64,000 nt of DNA from Isoetes taiwanensis (lineage: Eukaryota > Streptophyta > Lycopodiopsida > Isoetales > Isoetaceae): the NCBI GenBank assembly GCA_021234155.1, contig JAJEKV010000049.1:4245487-4309486 (forward strand), given 5' to 3'. The stretch's first letter is position 1. Every line of letters begins with the position of its first letter. The notes beneath the pieces were generated by a model, which was given only the letters and a program-made list of their open reading frames with translations, did not search any database and had not been told where the DNA came from. Below are positions 49,911 to 60,471 of this stretch, piece by piece. A program made the position numbers and the translations under genes.

Positions 49911-50547
49911 TCAAGAAGAAGAAAGAAAAAGAATGCTAATGTTTGTAAGCCTAAGCTAGCCATGACGGGAAGATTGTCACAAAGCTGAAGCTTTGACTTT
50001 TTAAGAACCATTTTGGGAGGCAAATTGTCAAACCTGGATAAAAAATCGGTTTGACGGCTTGCTAAGGATGATATTGAAGTGCCATTGCCTGTACCTGCTC
50101 TGTTTCTGGCGAATTTATACCTAATTTCACAAAACAACTTGTTGTTTCAATTAACCAATTGGATCTTCAAGAGCTGCAAAGTATTTTCGAGTTCAAATAC
50201 CTTCAATAAGAGACCTTTCTAATTGCGAAGAGAGAAATTCTAGTCCAGTTCCCCCATGCTTTAGACTGCAGAAGATGGCTTCGCTACAAAGCCAGGACAA
50301 ACTGGAATGGCGCAGGCCCCAATTCTTCGTTCCAAAATTAAACAAGATATCGGAAAATGCATTGAACAAAAATGCGAGTGATAAGTTAAAGGCACGATTG
50401 CCCTTGCAACGCCCTTGGCTATCTCGCATTGCATTTTCTGACCCTTTTTCTAATTTTTATAACTATGGATTTTAATAAATGATAATACAACGACTCTAAA
50501 CAAGGCCACGTCAGGTTTAGCTGATGTGGAGATGCTACGTGGATAGC
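49911..50547. other. 637-bp block present only in copy B
   Basis: In copy A, GTAAAATGTA (32942-32951) joins directly to TTAAAATTGCGAGG. In copy B these are separated by 637 bp. No target duplication or inverted ends are visible, so a deletion in copy A is more likely than an insertion in copy B. The block contains a short + ORF (50275-50475) without recognisable features. Confidence 0.85.
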
Positions 50548-50937
50548 TTAAAATTGCGAGGAAGGTTGTAGGCTTGGTTGGGCTGGCGTGCTAAAAATAA
50601 AGATTAAAAAACCCGCACCTAATTCGCCTACCAGATCTGGCAACCGACATAGCAAATGAAGAAAGACGTGAAACCCTAGTAGAAGCAAGGACTAGATGCT
50701 CTGTCTAGATAGAGCTTTGGCAATGCTAGATAGGCAATTCTGGCAATGGAGGCAGAGCTATGGGGACTCTCCAGCCGAGAATGGAGTCTAAGATTTGATG
50801 CAGACGAAGAGAGAAACACAAAGCTCTGGATTGATCTGCACAGAGACGCAACCAGAGCGCATAGCACAACAAGATTTTAATATGGCCATGACAAGATGTC
50901 GACCTTTGCCAGAAGAGATGCAGGAAAAGATACGTGG

Positions 50938-51240
50938 CGTGTAAATATTGGAATAGATTATGGCGCGGAAATACTAGGAGGGGACAAAAATAAAATAAAG
51001 AATGTCACACTGCAGTAGTGGTAACGAATGAGTCTTATGGGCGACTAACATGGACAAACATCAATGGGCCAACTGAAAATTTGCTGACCGAGTGCTGAAA
51101 AAAAAAATTAAAGCCTTGTTTAAGAGCAACTGAAAATAGCCCGTGTTGCTTTTCAGCGCAGGGGTAAAAAACCTATCATGTGAGTTACATTAGAACATGT
51201 ATGTCTCGAGTTCGAGACTGCCATAGAGGAGACTTACATT
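50938..51240. other. Start of single-copy sequence right of copy B
   Basis: After GATACGTGG the sequence no longer matches copy A. No gene is seen up to the G-box repeat. Confidence 0.6.
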
Positions 51241-51247
51241 TACACGA

Positions 51248-51331
51248 ATTGGCATGCAACCACGTGGACTGCCAATTTCTTAGTTACAACATTATTGGCA
51301 TGCAACCACGTGGATTGCCAATTCCTTAGTT
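51248..51331. promoter_or_regulatory. Tandem 46-bp repeat with two CCACGTGG G-boxes
   Basis: ATTGGCATGCAACCACGTGG occurs at 51248 and 51294, each followed by A(C/T)TGCCAATT. Each unit has a perfect G-box (51260-51267 and 51306-51313) inside a TTGGCA...TGCCAA inverted pair. It lies about 0.2 kb upstream of the 5'-UTR exon of the Cys-rich gene. bZIP or bHLH binding is a reasonable inference. Confidence 0.6.
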
Positions 51332-51469
51332 TTTTAAGAATATGCTAATCACCAAATAATCGGGCTAATATTCCGGGATAAAACACGTCAATGCCAATGG
51401 ATTTAAATACTTGGATATTAATGGAATCGTTTAATGCAGTTTTATTTTCGCGTAAACGACAGAATCAGA

Positions 51470-52525
51470 TCTGCGGCGGATAGTGTCTTGAACTGGAGCA
51501 AGGCCGGAGCTCTGTTTTGGATCCGCCACCAAACGGTCCGCGCTTTGACCTTCTGAGAGTGAAACAAAGTAAGTTTTTGCTCTTCTGTCTGGGACTATGC
51601 TAAATCTGACTGGGGTTACGTTGAGGCGATTGTCTCTGTGCGATGATGTTCTTTTATTTGTTACTGTTGCATAAAAATTTTGTCATTTTTTTCCTTTGCT
51701 GTGTAAGGATATAAGGATGACCTGCAGCTGTTTCTGTCAGTAACTCTCATTGGGAACTGTACATGTCTTCATATCCCTAAGTGTTACATTGTAAATGACA
51801 AGATCCTGAACAGAAAAGAATAAGGTTAACATGGAATGATCTCATTCTAGCGTTAGAATAGAATATACAATTTTAAGAATGTCTGCCTGTCCCAGACCAT
51901 AAACCGTAAGGCTTTCGAATCGCACGCATTGAGAAGATTTGCACAGATTACCTTCTCTTGGTAGCAGTAGTGCGGGTAATTATTTTTTCACCTACAAAAG
52001 ATATTCTACATGTAGAATTTGCTATATATACCAAGAATGGTGGGCTTGTCTCATTTGCGTTGTAAAATAAGACAGGGCCAGGTCTTAATAAAACCAGCCA
52101 GTCGCGCTCCGTAATTGATTCTCCATACTTATGTCACTGTGCATCTTATAAATCTTAATTGCCACTAGTGATCTGATACAACACTTCATTATCACTCCAT
52201 GCGAGCCTTGAGTTGATATACCAATCTTGTTTTAGGTACAACACAAATCATGTAGCAGTTAATGCTGCAAGGGCCTAATAGGTGTCTAAACAGTAGTATA
52301 CAGATTCTTGTGTCTTTTGGCAGTCAAGGCCATTGCCATTGCCAATAATTCCATGCGTTGTAGGAAAGGTTGAGTAGCCTCCAGTTTTTGGTGTAATGCA
52401 TCCAATTATAGAAATGTAAATTGATGCATGCTATATTATGCATTCCTGTAAAGAAGTAAAATTAAAAGTCCTACTTTTTGGTAACAACAATTTTTTGCTG
52501 TATGTTTAGGTCGTTTGCAACAATC
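51470..52525 (+). other. Likely 5'-UTR exon and leader intron of the Cys-rich gene
   Basis: A donor GTGAAACAAA/GTAAGTTTTT lies at about 51569. An acceptor TGTATGTTTAG lies at 52509, 16 bases before the start codon at 52526. The exon start is not defined. The interval has no other ORF of note. Confidence 0.5.
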
Positions 52526-52891
52526 ATGTTGAGACAATCAATTTTCATGCTGCTATTTTTATATTGTATACAAGCAGAGAATCGTAATCTTGATAACTAC
52601 AACTTACGCATGCATAAGTGCATCCTAAAGAGCAGAAGTGATTGCCAAAATGACCTTGAGAACAACTGTGCATGGTATGAAGAATTAGAGAAATGCAAGG
52701 CTGTGGATCACATTCGGCATCGTCATCGGCATATTATGGCTGCCATAGAATGTGAAGATATTACATCAAAGACAGAATGCTCATCGTGGAAACACTGTCG
52801 ATGGTGCAAAAGTGAGGTGCTCGATGATGCTTGCTTTGGTGCTCTTGAGGCCCGACGTTTGCCTGTGCAGGTTTTTGATTGCTTGAAGTGA
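52526..52891 (+). CDS. Small secreted Cys-rich protein, 121 residues
   Basis: The ATG at 52526 follows a splice acceptor at 52509; an upstream in-frame start at 52478 would be intronic. Residues 1-18 (MLRQSIFMLLFLYCIQAE) form a signal peptide. The mature part has two Cys modules. The first reads HKCILKSRSDCQNDLENNCA and WYEELEKCKAVD. The second reads CEDITSKTECSSWKHCRWCK, followed by SEVLDDACFGALEARRLP and a final Cys three residues before the end. The spacing (C-x5-C-x5-C-xW, with CRWC) recalls PSI-like modules. The second module resembles a conserved but uncharacterised plant family as I remember it. Function is unknown. It converges with the transporter gene. Confidence 0.8.
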   Translation: MLRQSIFMLLFLYCIQAENRNLDNYNLRMHKCILKSRSDCQNDLENNCAWYEELEKCKAVDHIRHRHRHIMAAIECEDITSKTECSSWKHCRWCKSEVLDDACFGALEARRLPVQVFDCLK

Positions 52892-53277
52892 ACACTTTAG
52901 ATACCAACAAAAGGGCATCTTGCTAGTGTTCTTATTACAGTATGCTATTTATGCACCTGCTTTGGTTAGATCTTCTCTAGCAATGCAGGTTACTTTGTAA
53001 AAGTTTAGTCATCATTCATCCCACAGGAGTACTTGTAGTGGGTTCTGTCCCTATAAACTAATATAGAGCTTATGTGCTTGGAGGTGTACAATTAAGGCAA
53101 GTCCAATGACAAATGCATCAGTTCCTTTCAAAGTACAAACAGGACAAGCACGAGTTTATACAGCAAAAAATGGTATTGGAATCCTGGTATAAATGCCACC
53201 GTTAAAAGAAAAGAATAGAATTGGCTTACAGATTGAAGTGGCTTAGAGATTGAAGCGAACACTCTTTAAGCTACTTG
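52892..53277. other. Convergent 3' intergenic region
   Basis: 386 bp between the stops of the Cys-rich gene (+) and the transporter (-). It must hold both 3' UTRs. No further ORF. Confidence 0.6.
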
Positions 53278-54759
53278 TCAAGCTAACAATGTCTGAGTCA
53301 TTGGGTCTTGAGTAGTTTCACCTTCCTCAAAGAACTGAGAAATCTCTTCCAAAGACTTGCCTTTAGTTTCAGGAACCAAAGTAAAAACAAAAACCACGGA
53401 TGCTGCAGCTATTATCGAGTATGCCAGAAAGGCTCCTGCTGGAGTTATGGCACCAGAAATGCTCAAGTATGTGGAAGCTAGAAGGCCTCCTGTGGTTCTG
53501 TTAATAATAACTCCCAAACCTGAAGCTTGCGATCTCAAATGCAGAGGGAAGATCTCTGATGTTAGCATATGAGCAACGGGTCCAAATCCAACAGAAAATG
53601 ACATCATGAACAGACAAATTGCAAGCATGGCTATGGCAGGACCAACGTTCTGTAAGCTCATAGTGATTGCCAGAATAATCGAGCAAGTCATCATTCCAAT
53701 ACCACTAATAAGCAGAAGTGGGCGCCGGCCCAATCGGTCTAAAAGAGCTGTTGCAACAAAGATGAACAAGGTCTTGACCAATCCTATGAGAGATATTAGG
53801 CCCAAAATATTAGACTTGTTCTTCATTCCTGCATTGAAGAGGACATGAGGACTGTAGAAGACCAGTACATCTATTCCTGTAGCTTGCTGGAAGAAATGGA
53901 CTCCTAATGCGACAATTAGCATTTTCCCAACTGCTGGCTTTGGGAGGAGAAGCTCCTTCCATACTTTCTCTCCATGAGTAAATTGCTTTTCTGTGGTTTC
54001 ATCCCAAGACCTCTTGATGGCATCCAATCTTTCCTCAGCCTCTTTTTCACTTTTAGAAACATTGTTCAACACAACTCTTGCTTCATCTAGTCTGCAGTGC
54101 ATTACTAGCCACCTTGGAGATTCAGGCAAAGTCGTGAGACTAATGAGACACAGGAACAATGCAACAGGTGCTTCAAAACCTAGCATTAGCTTCCAGTTTA
54201 TTGTGCTAGACCAATTGGCCAAGAGATAGCTTGCTAAGTAGCCCAACAGAATACCTATGTTGATGAAAACTTCAGGAAGTGAAGCAAGGGCTCCACGGCT
54301 CTCTGTGGGTGCCAATTCGGCCAAGAACACTGGAATGATGACCAGTGCAAATCCTACTGCAATGCCTGAAAGAGCTCGTCCACAAAGAAGCAAAGTGAAG
54401 TTAGGTGCAAATCCCATTGCAGTTGATGATATTGCAAAGAGAATTGTTCCTATCCCCATGCTTTTGTTTCTCCCTATAACATCAGAAAGTCTTCCTGCAA
54501 TTACACATCCTATAAAAGACACCAAATTCACACAGCCAACCAATATCTCTTGTTGAACCTCTGTGATCTGCAGATCCTCTTTTATGAAGAGTATAGCTCC
54601 CGTGATGATCCCAATCGCTGCCAAACAAAAATTAAACATTAGATAAAACTTTCACGTTTGAAATGCGCATTTATTATACTTACCATAGCCAGCAAGTGTT
54701 GAGTTCAGAGAGATCAATAAAGCACAACCCAAGACATAGGATTGTTTCTTGTGCTCCAT
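53278..54759 (-). CDS. Polyol/monosaccharide transporter (MFS sugar porter), two exons
   Basis: Exon 1 runs from 54759 (ATG) to 54684 and exon 2 from 54617 to 53278, joined by a 66-bp intron (GTAAGT...TTTGGCAG); the product is 471 residues. It is most like plant PLT/INT-type proton symporters of polyols or sugars in the plasma membrane or tonoplast. Twelve membrane helices can be placed. Signatures seen are GRLSDVIGRNK, PESPRWLVM, QQATGIDVLVFYSP, LLDRLGRRPLL, SEIFPLHLRSQASGLGV and PETKGKSLEEI. The intron splits the codon where the family has Asp of GYDxG in helix 1 (phase 1), but here the joined codon is GCG, giving GYAIG. Arg of helix 4 (LCGRALSGIAVGF) is kept. The N-terminus is short. Confidence 0.93.
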
Positions 54760-55688
54760 ACTACGACATTGATTGAATTGAGGAGATTGAATTTATTTTA
54801 TTTTTATTGAAGAAAAGGCATAAAAAGGCTCCATAAAAGGCGATATATATTAAGAGTCGATATTTACCGTCTTTCTTATTAATCTCCTCTAAAACTTATT
54901 TCGCGTCTGTCTTTGTGAATCTATTTCTTTTGAATGTATCATTTCGGCTTTTTAAATCTATTTCTTTTGGAAGTACTAGAACAAACGTTTCGGTGGGCTA
55001 ACGTAGCTGTCATGGCTATGGCGGCAGCCGCAGCGTTATGATGAAGCGGGTCCTGCTGCTCCATTTTTGTAAGTTTGGAGGGATCCTTATAGCAAGAGAA
55101 AGACAAGGATAGCTGGCTGCTGCCTCGGGGACTTTCTTTGCATATGAGGAGAGACTTCTGTCAAAGATCCCTGACTGAAGACTGTCTTGGATCTCATTCT
55201 TAGTCTTGGCTAGCTGCAGGCCTCCATGTGCTCGTGCTGGCATTTTTTTTCTTTGTCTGTCTACCAGCCCATTTGCAATCTCTTGCTTGAGCAACAGTTT
55301 TTTTTGTTCGTTCATGTACTCATCGAATATCTGAACATATATACTCATCATATATCTATACAAGTTTTTTGTACTATAAATGGGTCTATGAACTATGGTT
55401 TACGAAATATGGGAACAAAATGCAAGATTAAGAATGGCAGGAATGGCAGCATGCATCCAGTCCAAAGTCATGAAGTTTTAAGCTAAACCCTTTGCCCGAT
55501 GGCTATTCAATGCAGCTGATCATTGTCTATTAGAATGGAGACTTGCAATTAGATTTCATCTGATGACTCTACGATAATGAAGCAAACTCTGCCCATTTTT
55601 TGTGAAGGGTGTCCCCACTTTTAAAGTGTCTTTGGTTCATGTCCTCTTTGGTTCAGCGAAGTTAAATTGCATGTCCTCTAACAATGAA
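54760..55688. other. Transporter promoter side and unassigned sequence
   Basis: A T-rich stretch follows the transporter start. A 115-codon minus frame (55363-55016) with KQEIANGLVDRQRKKMPARA is open but has no recognised relatives or start context. It is not called as a gene. Confidence 0.4.
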
Positions 55689-56027
55689 CATTTAAATTAA
55701 AATCCCCCTTAAACCCCCTTTGGTTTGGGTGCATATTCACACGAGGGGTGACGTAGGGCAGCGAGAGCCCTCATAATTGTATTTTGCACGTACAAAATCA
55801 ACACCATATAGTATTCCACTTAAAATCTTATAGTATTTTGCGAATCTTGTTATATAGTGTAGCAAATTTTGTACTTGCATACCCCACAAACGAGGAACTT
55901 TACGTACGGTGTAGATTAAGGAATAAGGGGTAAATATGCCTATCCAACAGCTCTCGTTGCCCGGAGTCACCCCGTGTGAATATGCACCCAAACCAAAGGG
56001 GGTTTAAGGGGGATTTTAATTTCAATG
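55689..56027. mobile_element. Foldback MITE with long terminal inverted repeats (339 bp)
   Basis: The left arm 55689-55752 and right arm 55965-56027 are near-perfect reverse complements, sharing CCCCCTTTGGTTTGGGTGCA and ATATTCACACG. Weaker pairing continues inward (GGGCAGCGAGAGC against GCTCTCGTTGCCC). There is no coding capacity. Its interior and right arm recur at 57230-57381. No clear target duplication can be fixed, so I do not assign a superfamily. Confidence 0.85.
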
Positions 56028-56230
56028 TGTTGGACCCAATGGTTGTGTTAATTAATGTCAATGGTAGTTATGTGTTGGTTGTTAATGTCAATGGTTGGTA
56101 TGCGTTGGTTGTTATGTCGTTGGTTGTTATGTGTTGGTTGTTATGTGTTGGGGGATTTAATTTTTATATGTTGGATGTTAATGGTTTGTGTTGCAAAAAG
56201 TTTTTTTTTGGCCCCCTTAGGGACCCCCCC
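56028..56230. repeat. Degenerate GTTG/ATGT-rich repeat tract beside the MITE
   Basis: Irregular repeats of GTTGGTTGTTATGT, followed by a T run and a G/C-rich GGCCCCCTTAGGGACCCCCC segment. A shorter relative (AATGCGTTAGATGCAATGG ... GGGCCCTTCGGGCCC) follows the second MITE right arm at 57382-57470, so this may be part of a larger composite repeat. Confidence 0.6.
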
Positions 56231-56874
56231 TCCCCCGTGTGACAAAAATTTTAGAATTCAAACCAGAATAAAACTAGAATTCATTTGATGCTTTCATCAC
56301 CTGTAGCTTTTGAATTTCATCACGATAAAACAAATAGAACATAAGTAAAAGTTACCATAAAGATAGAGCGGATTGATCCCATTATTTTGAAAGTCATAAA
56401 GTTTGCAACACCCATACACAAACATTTTTCAACTGGAATTTAACAGCAGCCTTTGGCCTCCATGGATTCTTGTGGTGAGAAACCAAAGTGGGAAATTTTT
56501 CTCCTTGTTAGCACAAGGATCTAGAAGCCTTGGAATTTGCTTAATAACTACCTCAAAATCTAAAAATACATGGTAATTTTTTGCAACCTTCATTTGGAAT
56601 GAGCCATAAAACAATATCCAATAGCGCAATCCTGTATTAATCAGCTGGTAGGATGTGAAAGCCTACCAAACCCGGCCGAAAAATTGCTGTTTTAGCATAG
56701 ATAACTTAACCAAACACATCCATATCATACACTATCAAAAAGATCTCGAAGAGAGCTTTCCAACGCAATAAAAATCATCTCAAACAGAGCTTTGGATCAA
56801 AAGTTATGATAAGAAATGTGTTGCCGGCGGGGAAACTGCACTACATGCGCCCTTCAAGCCTTCATGTGCCCATC
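56231..56874. other. No gene recognised
   Basis: AT-rich sequence without a credible ORF. Confidence 0.6.
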
Positions 56875-57044
56875 ATGCACCACACACACAAAAATTGGGC
56901 TTTTGTTGTGAGCCATTGGTTGTTGACCATTATGCACCACACGCACAAAAAGAGGGCTTTTGTTGTGAGCCATTGGTTGTTGACCATTATGCACCACATG
57001 CACAAAAAAAGGGCTTTTATTGTGAGCCATTGGTTGTTGACCAT
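56875..57044. repeat. 57-bp minisatellite, three units
   Basis: Units start at 56875, 56932 and 56989 with ATGCACCACAxxCACAAAAA and share GTGAGCCATTGGTTGTTGAC. The 57-bp period keeps both strands open, giving 19-residue repeats in either direction, which are not evidence of a protein. Confidence 0.93.
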
Positions 57045-57229
57045 TGTTAAAAAAAAGGCTAAAATCAATGGCTCAGAAATGGTGCACTCTAGATGTACGC
57101 ATTAGTACATCCATTTGAATACATTACGAAATCATAGGAAAACCTTAGTGAAATGTGTACAAAAACACAAAGAAAACCCCCTGTTATTATGCTACGAAAA
57201 AATATACAATATACGAAAAAATGTACAGG

Positions 57230-57381
57230 CATACCCCACAAACGAGGATCGCTATATACGGTCCAGATCGAGGAATAAAGGGCAAATATGCCCTCCAACA
57301 GCTCTCGCTGCCCGGAGTAACCCCCTGTGTGAATATGCACCCAAACCAAAGGGGGTTTCAAGGGGGATTTTAATTTAAATG
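57230..57381. mobile_element. Truncated second copy of the MITE (interior and right arm)
   Basis: It starts CATACCCCACAAACGAGGA as at 55878 in the first MITE and ends CCAAAGGGGGTTTCAAGGGG. The left arm is missing. Confidence 0.8.
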
Positions 57382-57529
57382 CGTTAGATGCAATGGTTTG
57401 TGTTAATTATCGTTAATAGTAGTTATTGTTGATTATTACATCAAAAAAATTTTTGGGCCCTTCGGGCCCTAACAAACAAACAAATAAGAAACCCACGAGG
57501 GAAAAACAAGCCAGTACAATTTCACCATG

Positions 57530-57970
57530 TTGAGTATATTGCATTCCATGAAATGATATTCTGATCTAATATTTTTTCATATATTTCATGTGCGTCTTTA
57601 AGGCTACCACCATTTGCATACATATCAATTATGGCACTTCTAGTGGTGACATCCACGTTCAGAAATTTGTTTGTGAATAAGCTTACCTTGCTCTATGGCC
57701 CCTACACTACCACATACTTTTAGGGCACTAAAAAATATAACATTGAATGCCTTCTTGCATGATCTTCTTGTAAAGAAACTGGCCTTGTTCAATATTTCCT
57801 TTGGCAACACATGCCTTTAGAACAGATAAATATGTAACCTTATTTGGTTTTAAACCATCCTGGTGCATTCTCGTGAAGAACTCCAGTGCAAGACAGCCTT
57901 CTCCTAAGTGCTGAACGTGCACATACAGTTCAGGTTGAAGTTTCAGCATTCTGGAGAGTATGATTGCCAC
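57530..57970 (-). pseudogene. PPR protein relic
   Basis: An open minus frame at 57970-57728 holds a PPR repeat (FFTRMHQDGLKPNKVTYLSV, ACVAKGNIEQGQFLYKKIMQ). Further downstream on the minus strand, frameshifted pieces match the rest of a PLS-type array (about 57540-57720). PPR proteins bind organelle RNA. This copy is short, lacks start and end, and is decayed. Confidence 0.75.
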
Positions 57971-58837
57971 ATCATCATGATTCCACTCACCTTAACCGTG
58001 TATTATCGCCATGAAGCAGTGGAGTTTTGCACTTGCAAAGGTTTAAAGAACTGTCATATGGGCACTATTCAAGATCAACTTAACCAGGGTCCAATTTCTC
58101 CTGTGCACAATGATACCAATTTCTCATGTGCACAATGATACCATACCTGTTGCATGTAGGGGACAACTTTGATCGTCATACCTGGGAAGCACTTCTTGTT
58201 ACCAACCAGGTCTCCTTATAGACACATTCAGATCCAAGGCTCAATGGACAGATTGAGGTTTAAAGCAACCAAAATGTTCAACATTAGTAATAACTTGAAG
58301 TTTAGAGTGTGGCAAATTCTTCCATATCAGGTTTAAAGCAAATCGTACTTACAACCTTTTCTGTATCTATTATGAAGTAGCATGAAAACGAAATCATGAA
58401 AAGCCAGAAAAGCTAAGGAGAATGCCAGATAGCTCCAAAAGATATTGTTCCAAGAAGATTAAGATCTAGGATGCAGATCACTACTGTCTGTTTTGTTGTT
58501 ATTGCTGAGAAATAGCGTATCTATTTGGTCTCATAGACACTAGGGTCTTTCGTAGATTTTAATAATTACTTTATTTCTTTCTTTCCCTTCATCCAAAGTG
58601 TCCTGGAGATTAGTTAAGGACCCTTCTCTTATTCGTGTCTGATGAATCCAAATCAGGAGGTCAGCATCATGGCACGAGGCATTGACGATTTACTTCCCAT
58701 CACTGTAGACAACAGTAGTTGGAGCCTCTCCAACTACGTCCATTCATCTCCTTTAAGATTAGGTGTCTAAACTTGCATGCCAGCCAAAGCATCTGACTTG
58801 ACCAATTTTCATGATAAAGATGCCCCGTCATGAAGCA
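57971..58837. other. No gene recognised
   Basis: It contains a short duplicated phrase, CCAATTTCTCxTGTGCACAATGATACC (58089-58143). No credible ORF. Confidence 0.6.
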
Positions 58838-59726
58838 ATCCTTCATTGGAGGTGATAATGATAATAAACGGAAGTCAGATACTCTTCTTGGACCATCTCA
58901 TCTGATCTCAAAAGGGGTAACCATGAAAGTGCCTAGAAGAAGAAAGCAAACAGTAAAGGAAAAACATAAGCAGTCCTTTAAAAGAGAAAACAACTCTGAC
59001 ATCATCTTATGCTTCCAGCCTATATGAATGCTTTGAGCTTGTCTCCCTCTTGAAATTGAGAATGAAAATCATATAGGAAAAAATACTAGAAAACAATGTA
59101 CGGCTGGAATGAAACATGATCATAAATTGATCATAAAGTGGGGTTACTTCTGTGCCTTCCCTCTCTTGCTTTACTTTTTTGTCTTATCATGTGGAAAAAG
59201 AGAAGGATTAGGTAGGAACTAAGTTGAATGACTTGGCCTCCTCGTCTGGACATGCGCATAGACCTTCATTAGTGTTGGAAGATTGTCTATGTCAAGGAAA
59301 TCTAGTAGTAACTTATGAAACAAAGCATGGGGTCAATCAGACAAGGAGCAGATAGTTAACCACCTGAGTGCATCTACAAATATCTCCGGTGCAACTTTGA
59401 CTGTCCCATAACCATATTCCATAAATTTCTTTGGCTTACAAAATTTTTATTATTTTCTAAGTGCTACCATTCTTGTAGGCTTGTGATGGTATAATCTAGC
59501 GGTCATTTGTAAGCTATTTCTTGTGCAGTCTTTGCAAATTTTCATGGAACTACACCGAAACAAGGGTTTCTCCCGCATCCGCGGCATTGAAGAGTTGTAT
59601 TGTTGACACACTTATGCATTCGATTTGCTGCCGCCAATTCATTTCTTTTGACACTGCAATGCATGTTTGAATGTTTATGTGGTAAATGTTTTCTTTGTTC
59701 GGGTTGTGAAAGGTTTGCTATTTCAA
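58838..59726 (+). repeat. Direct duplication, copy 1 (about 890 bp) with a broken basic C-terminal ORF
   Basis: Begins TCATTGGAGGTGATAATG and matches 60472-61342. It includes 58838-59027, which encodes a basic peptide (GGDNDNKRKSDTLLGPSHLI, KVPRRRKQTVKEKHKQ) with a stop earlier than in copy 2. Small insertions around 59025-59100 break the frame seen in copy 2. Confidence 0.9.
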
Positions 59727-60128
59727 TCATTATTCGCAAATGGTAGAACTTAGAACAGCTACATGTTTGTCCAATTTAATGTCACACCTACTTACATAGA
59801 GTAGAATACAAGGCCCGTGTAATGTAACAAGGCTAGATATCTACCATAAAGGTTTCCTTTAATCTTAATCCTCTGGTTTTGTTGTTCTCGCCAGTTCTTG
59901 AAGCATGTGAAGATAAAGAAGAAGATAATATCCATTCTTGAACACTTTTCAATTGCTTTCAGTGTCCAATTATATAGGCTTATGCTCAGTGGGGCATATA
60001 GACATGCCCCAAGCTTCACAAAACCTAGTGTGAGTAAATAGTCTTTTGAAGCTTTAAAATTTTTGGTTTATTGAATCAAATTGTTGAATTGGATTGATAG
60101 GCTATTACAAAACCCCAGGAGCTCCGTT

Positions 60129-60471
60129 CTATCCCTCCACACAACGAAGCAAAGGAGCAACAATTTTGCCATCACACAATGCCATAAACACCTTGTTTAT
60201 TTCTTCCCCAGGAGATATCTTCTGTGTGCCGCTCAACAGCCTTGTTCCGGCCTCCTTTCTCACAAATTCGTACAAGAACCAAGTCCGGCACTCTTCAATT
60301 CTATTGGGCAGAGCATGAATGCCCTTGTCATATTTCTCCCTTGCTGCAAGAATCTCCTCTGTCAGCTCCCTCGCCAATTCTTGCTCAAAGTTTTGAATTT
60401 TGGCAAAGAGAGAAGCATCTGCTGCTGTTTTTGCATTCTTCAATCCAAACTGGACCAAAACCTTTCTGAGC
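60129..60471 (-). pseudogene. Phenylalanine ammonia-lyase 3' fragment
   Basis: A fully open minus frame of about 114 residues matches the PAL C-terminal region only: ELRKVLVQFGL, IQNFEQELARELTEEILAAR, EECRTWFLYEFVRKEAGTRL, then LSGTQKISPGEEINKVFMAL and CDGKIVAPLLRCVEG before a stop. PAL makes cinnamate from phenylalanine at the entry to phenylpropanoid metabolism. The active-site (MIO) domain is absent. The fragment is cut at its 5' side exactly where the second copy of the 890-bp duplication begins (60472). It also lacks the usual final WNGAPxPIC. It cannot be catalytic alone. Confidence 0.88.

Noticed and set aside
52478..52525. Upstream in-frame start of the Cys-rich protein
   Set aside because: It lies before a good acceptor (TGTATGTTTAG at 52509), and the downstream Met gives a clean signal peptide.
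55016..55363. 115-codon minus ORF beyond the transporter start
   Set aside because: It is open and mildly protein-like but has no recognised family, no splice context and no second copy for comparison.
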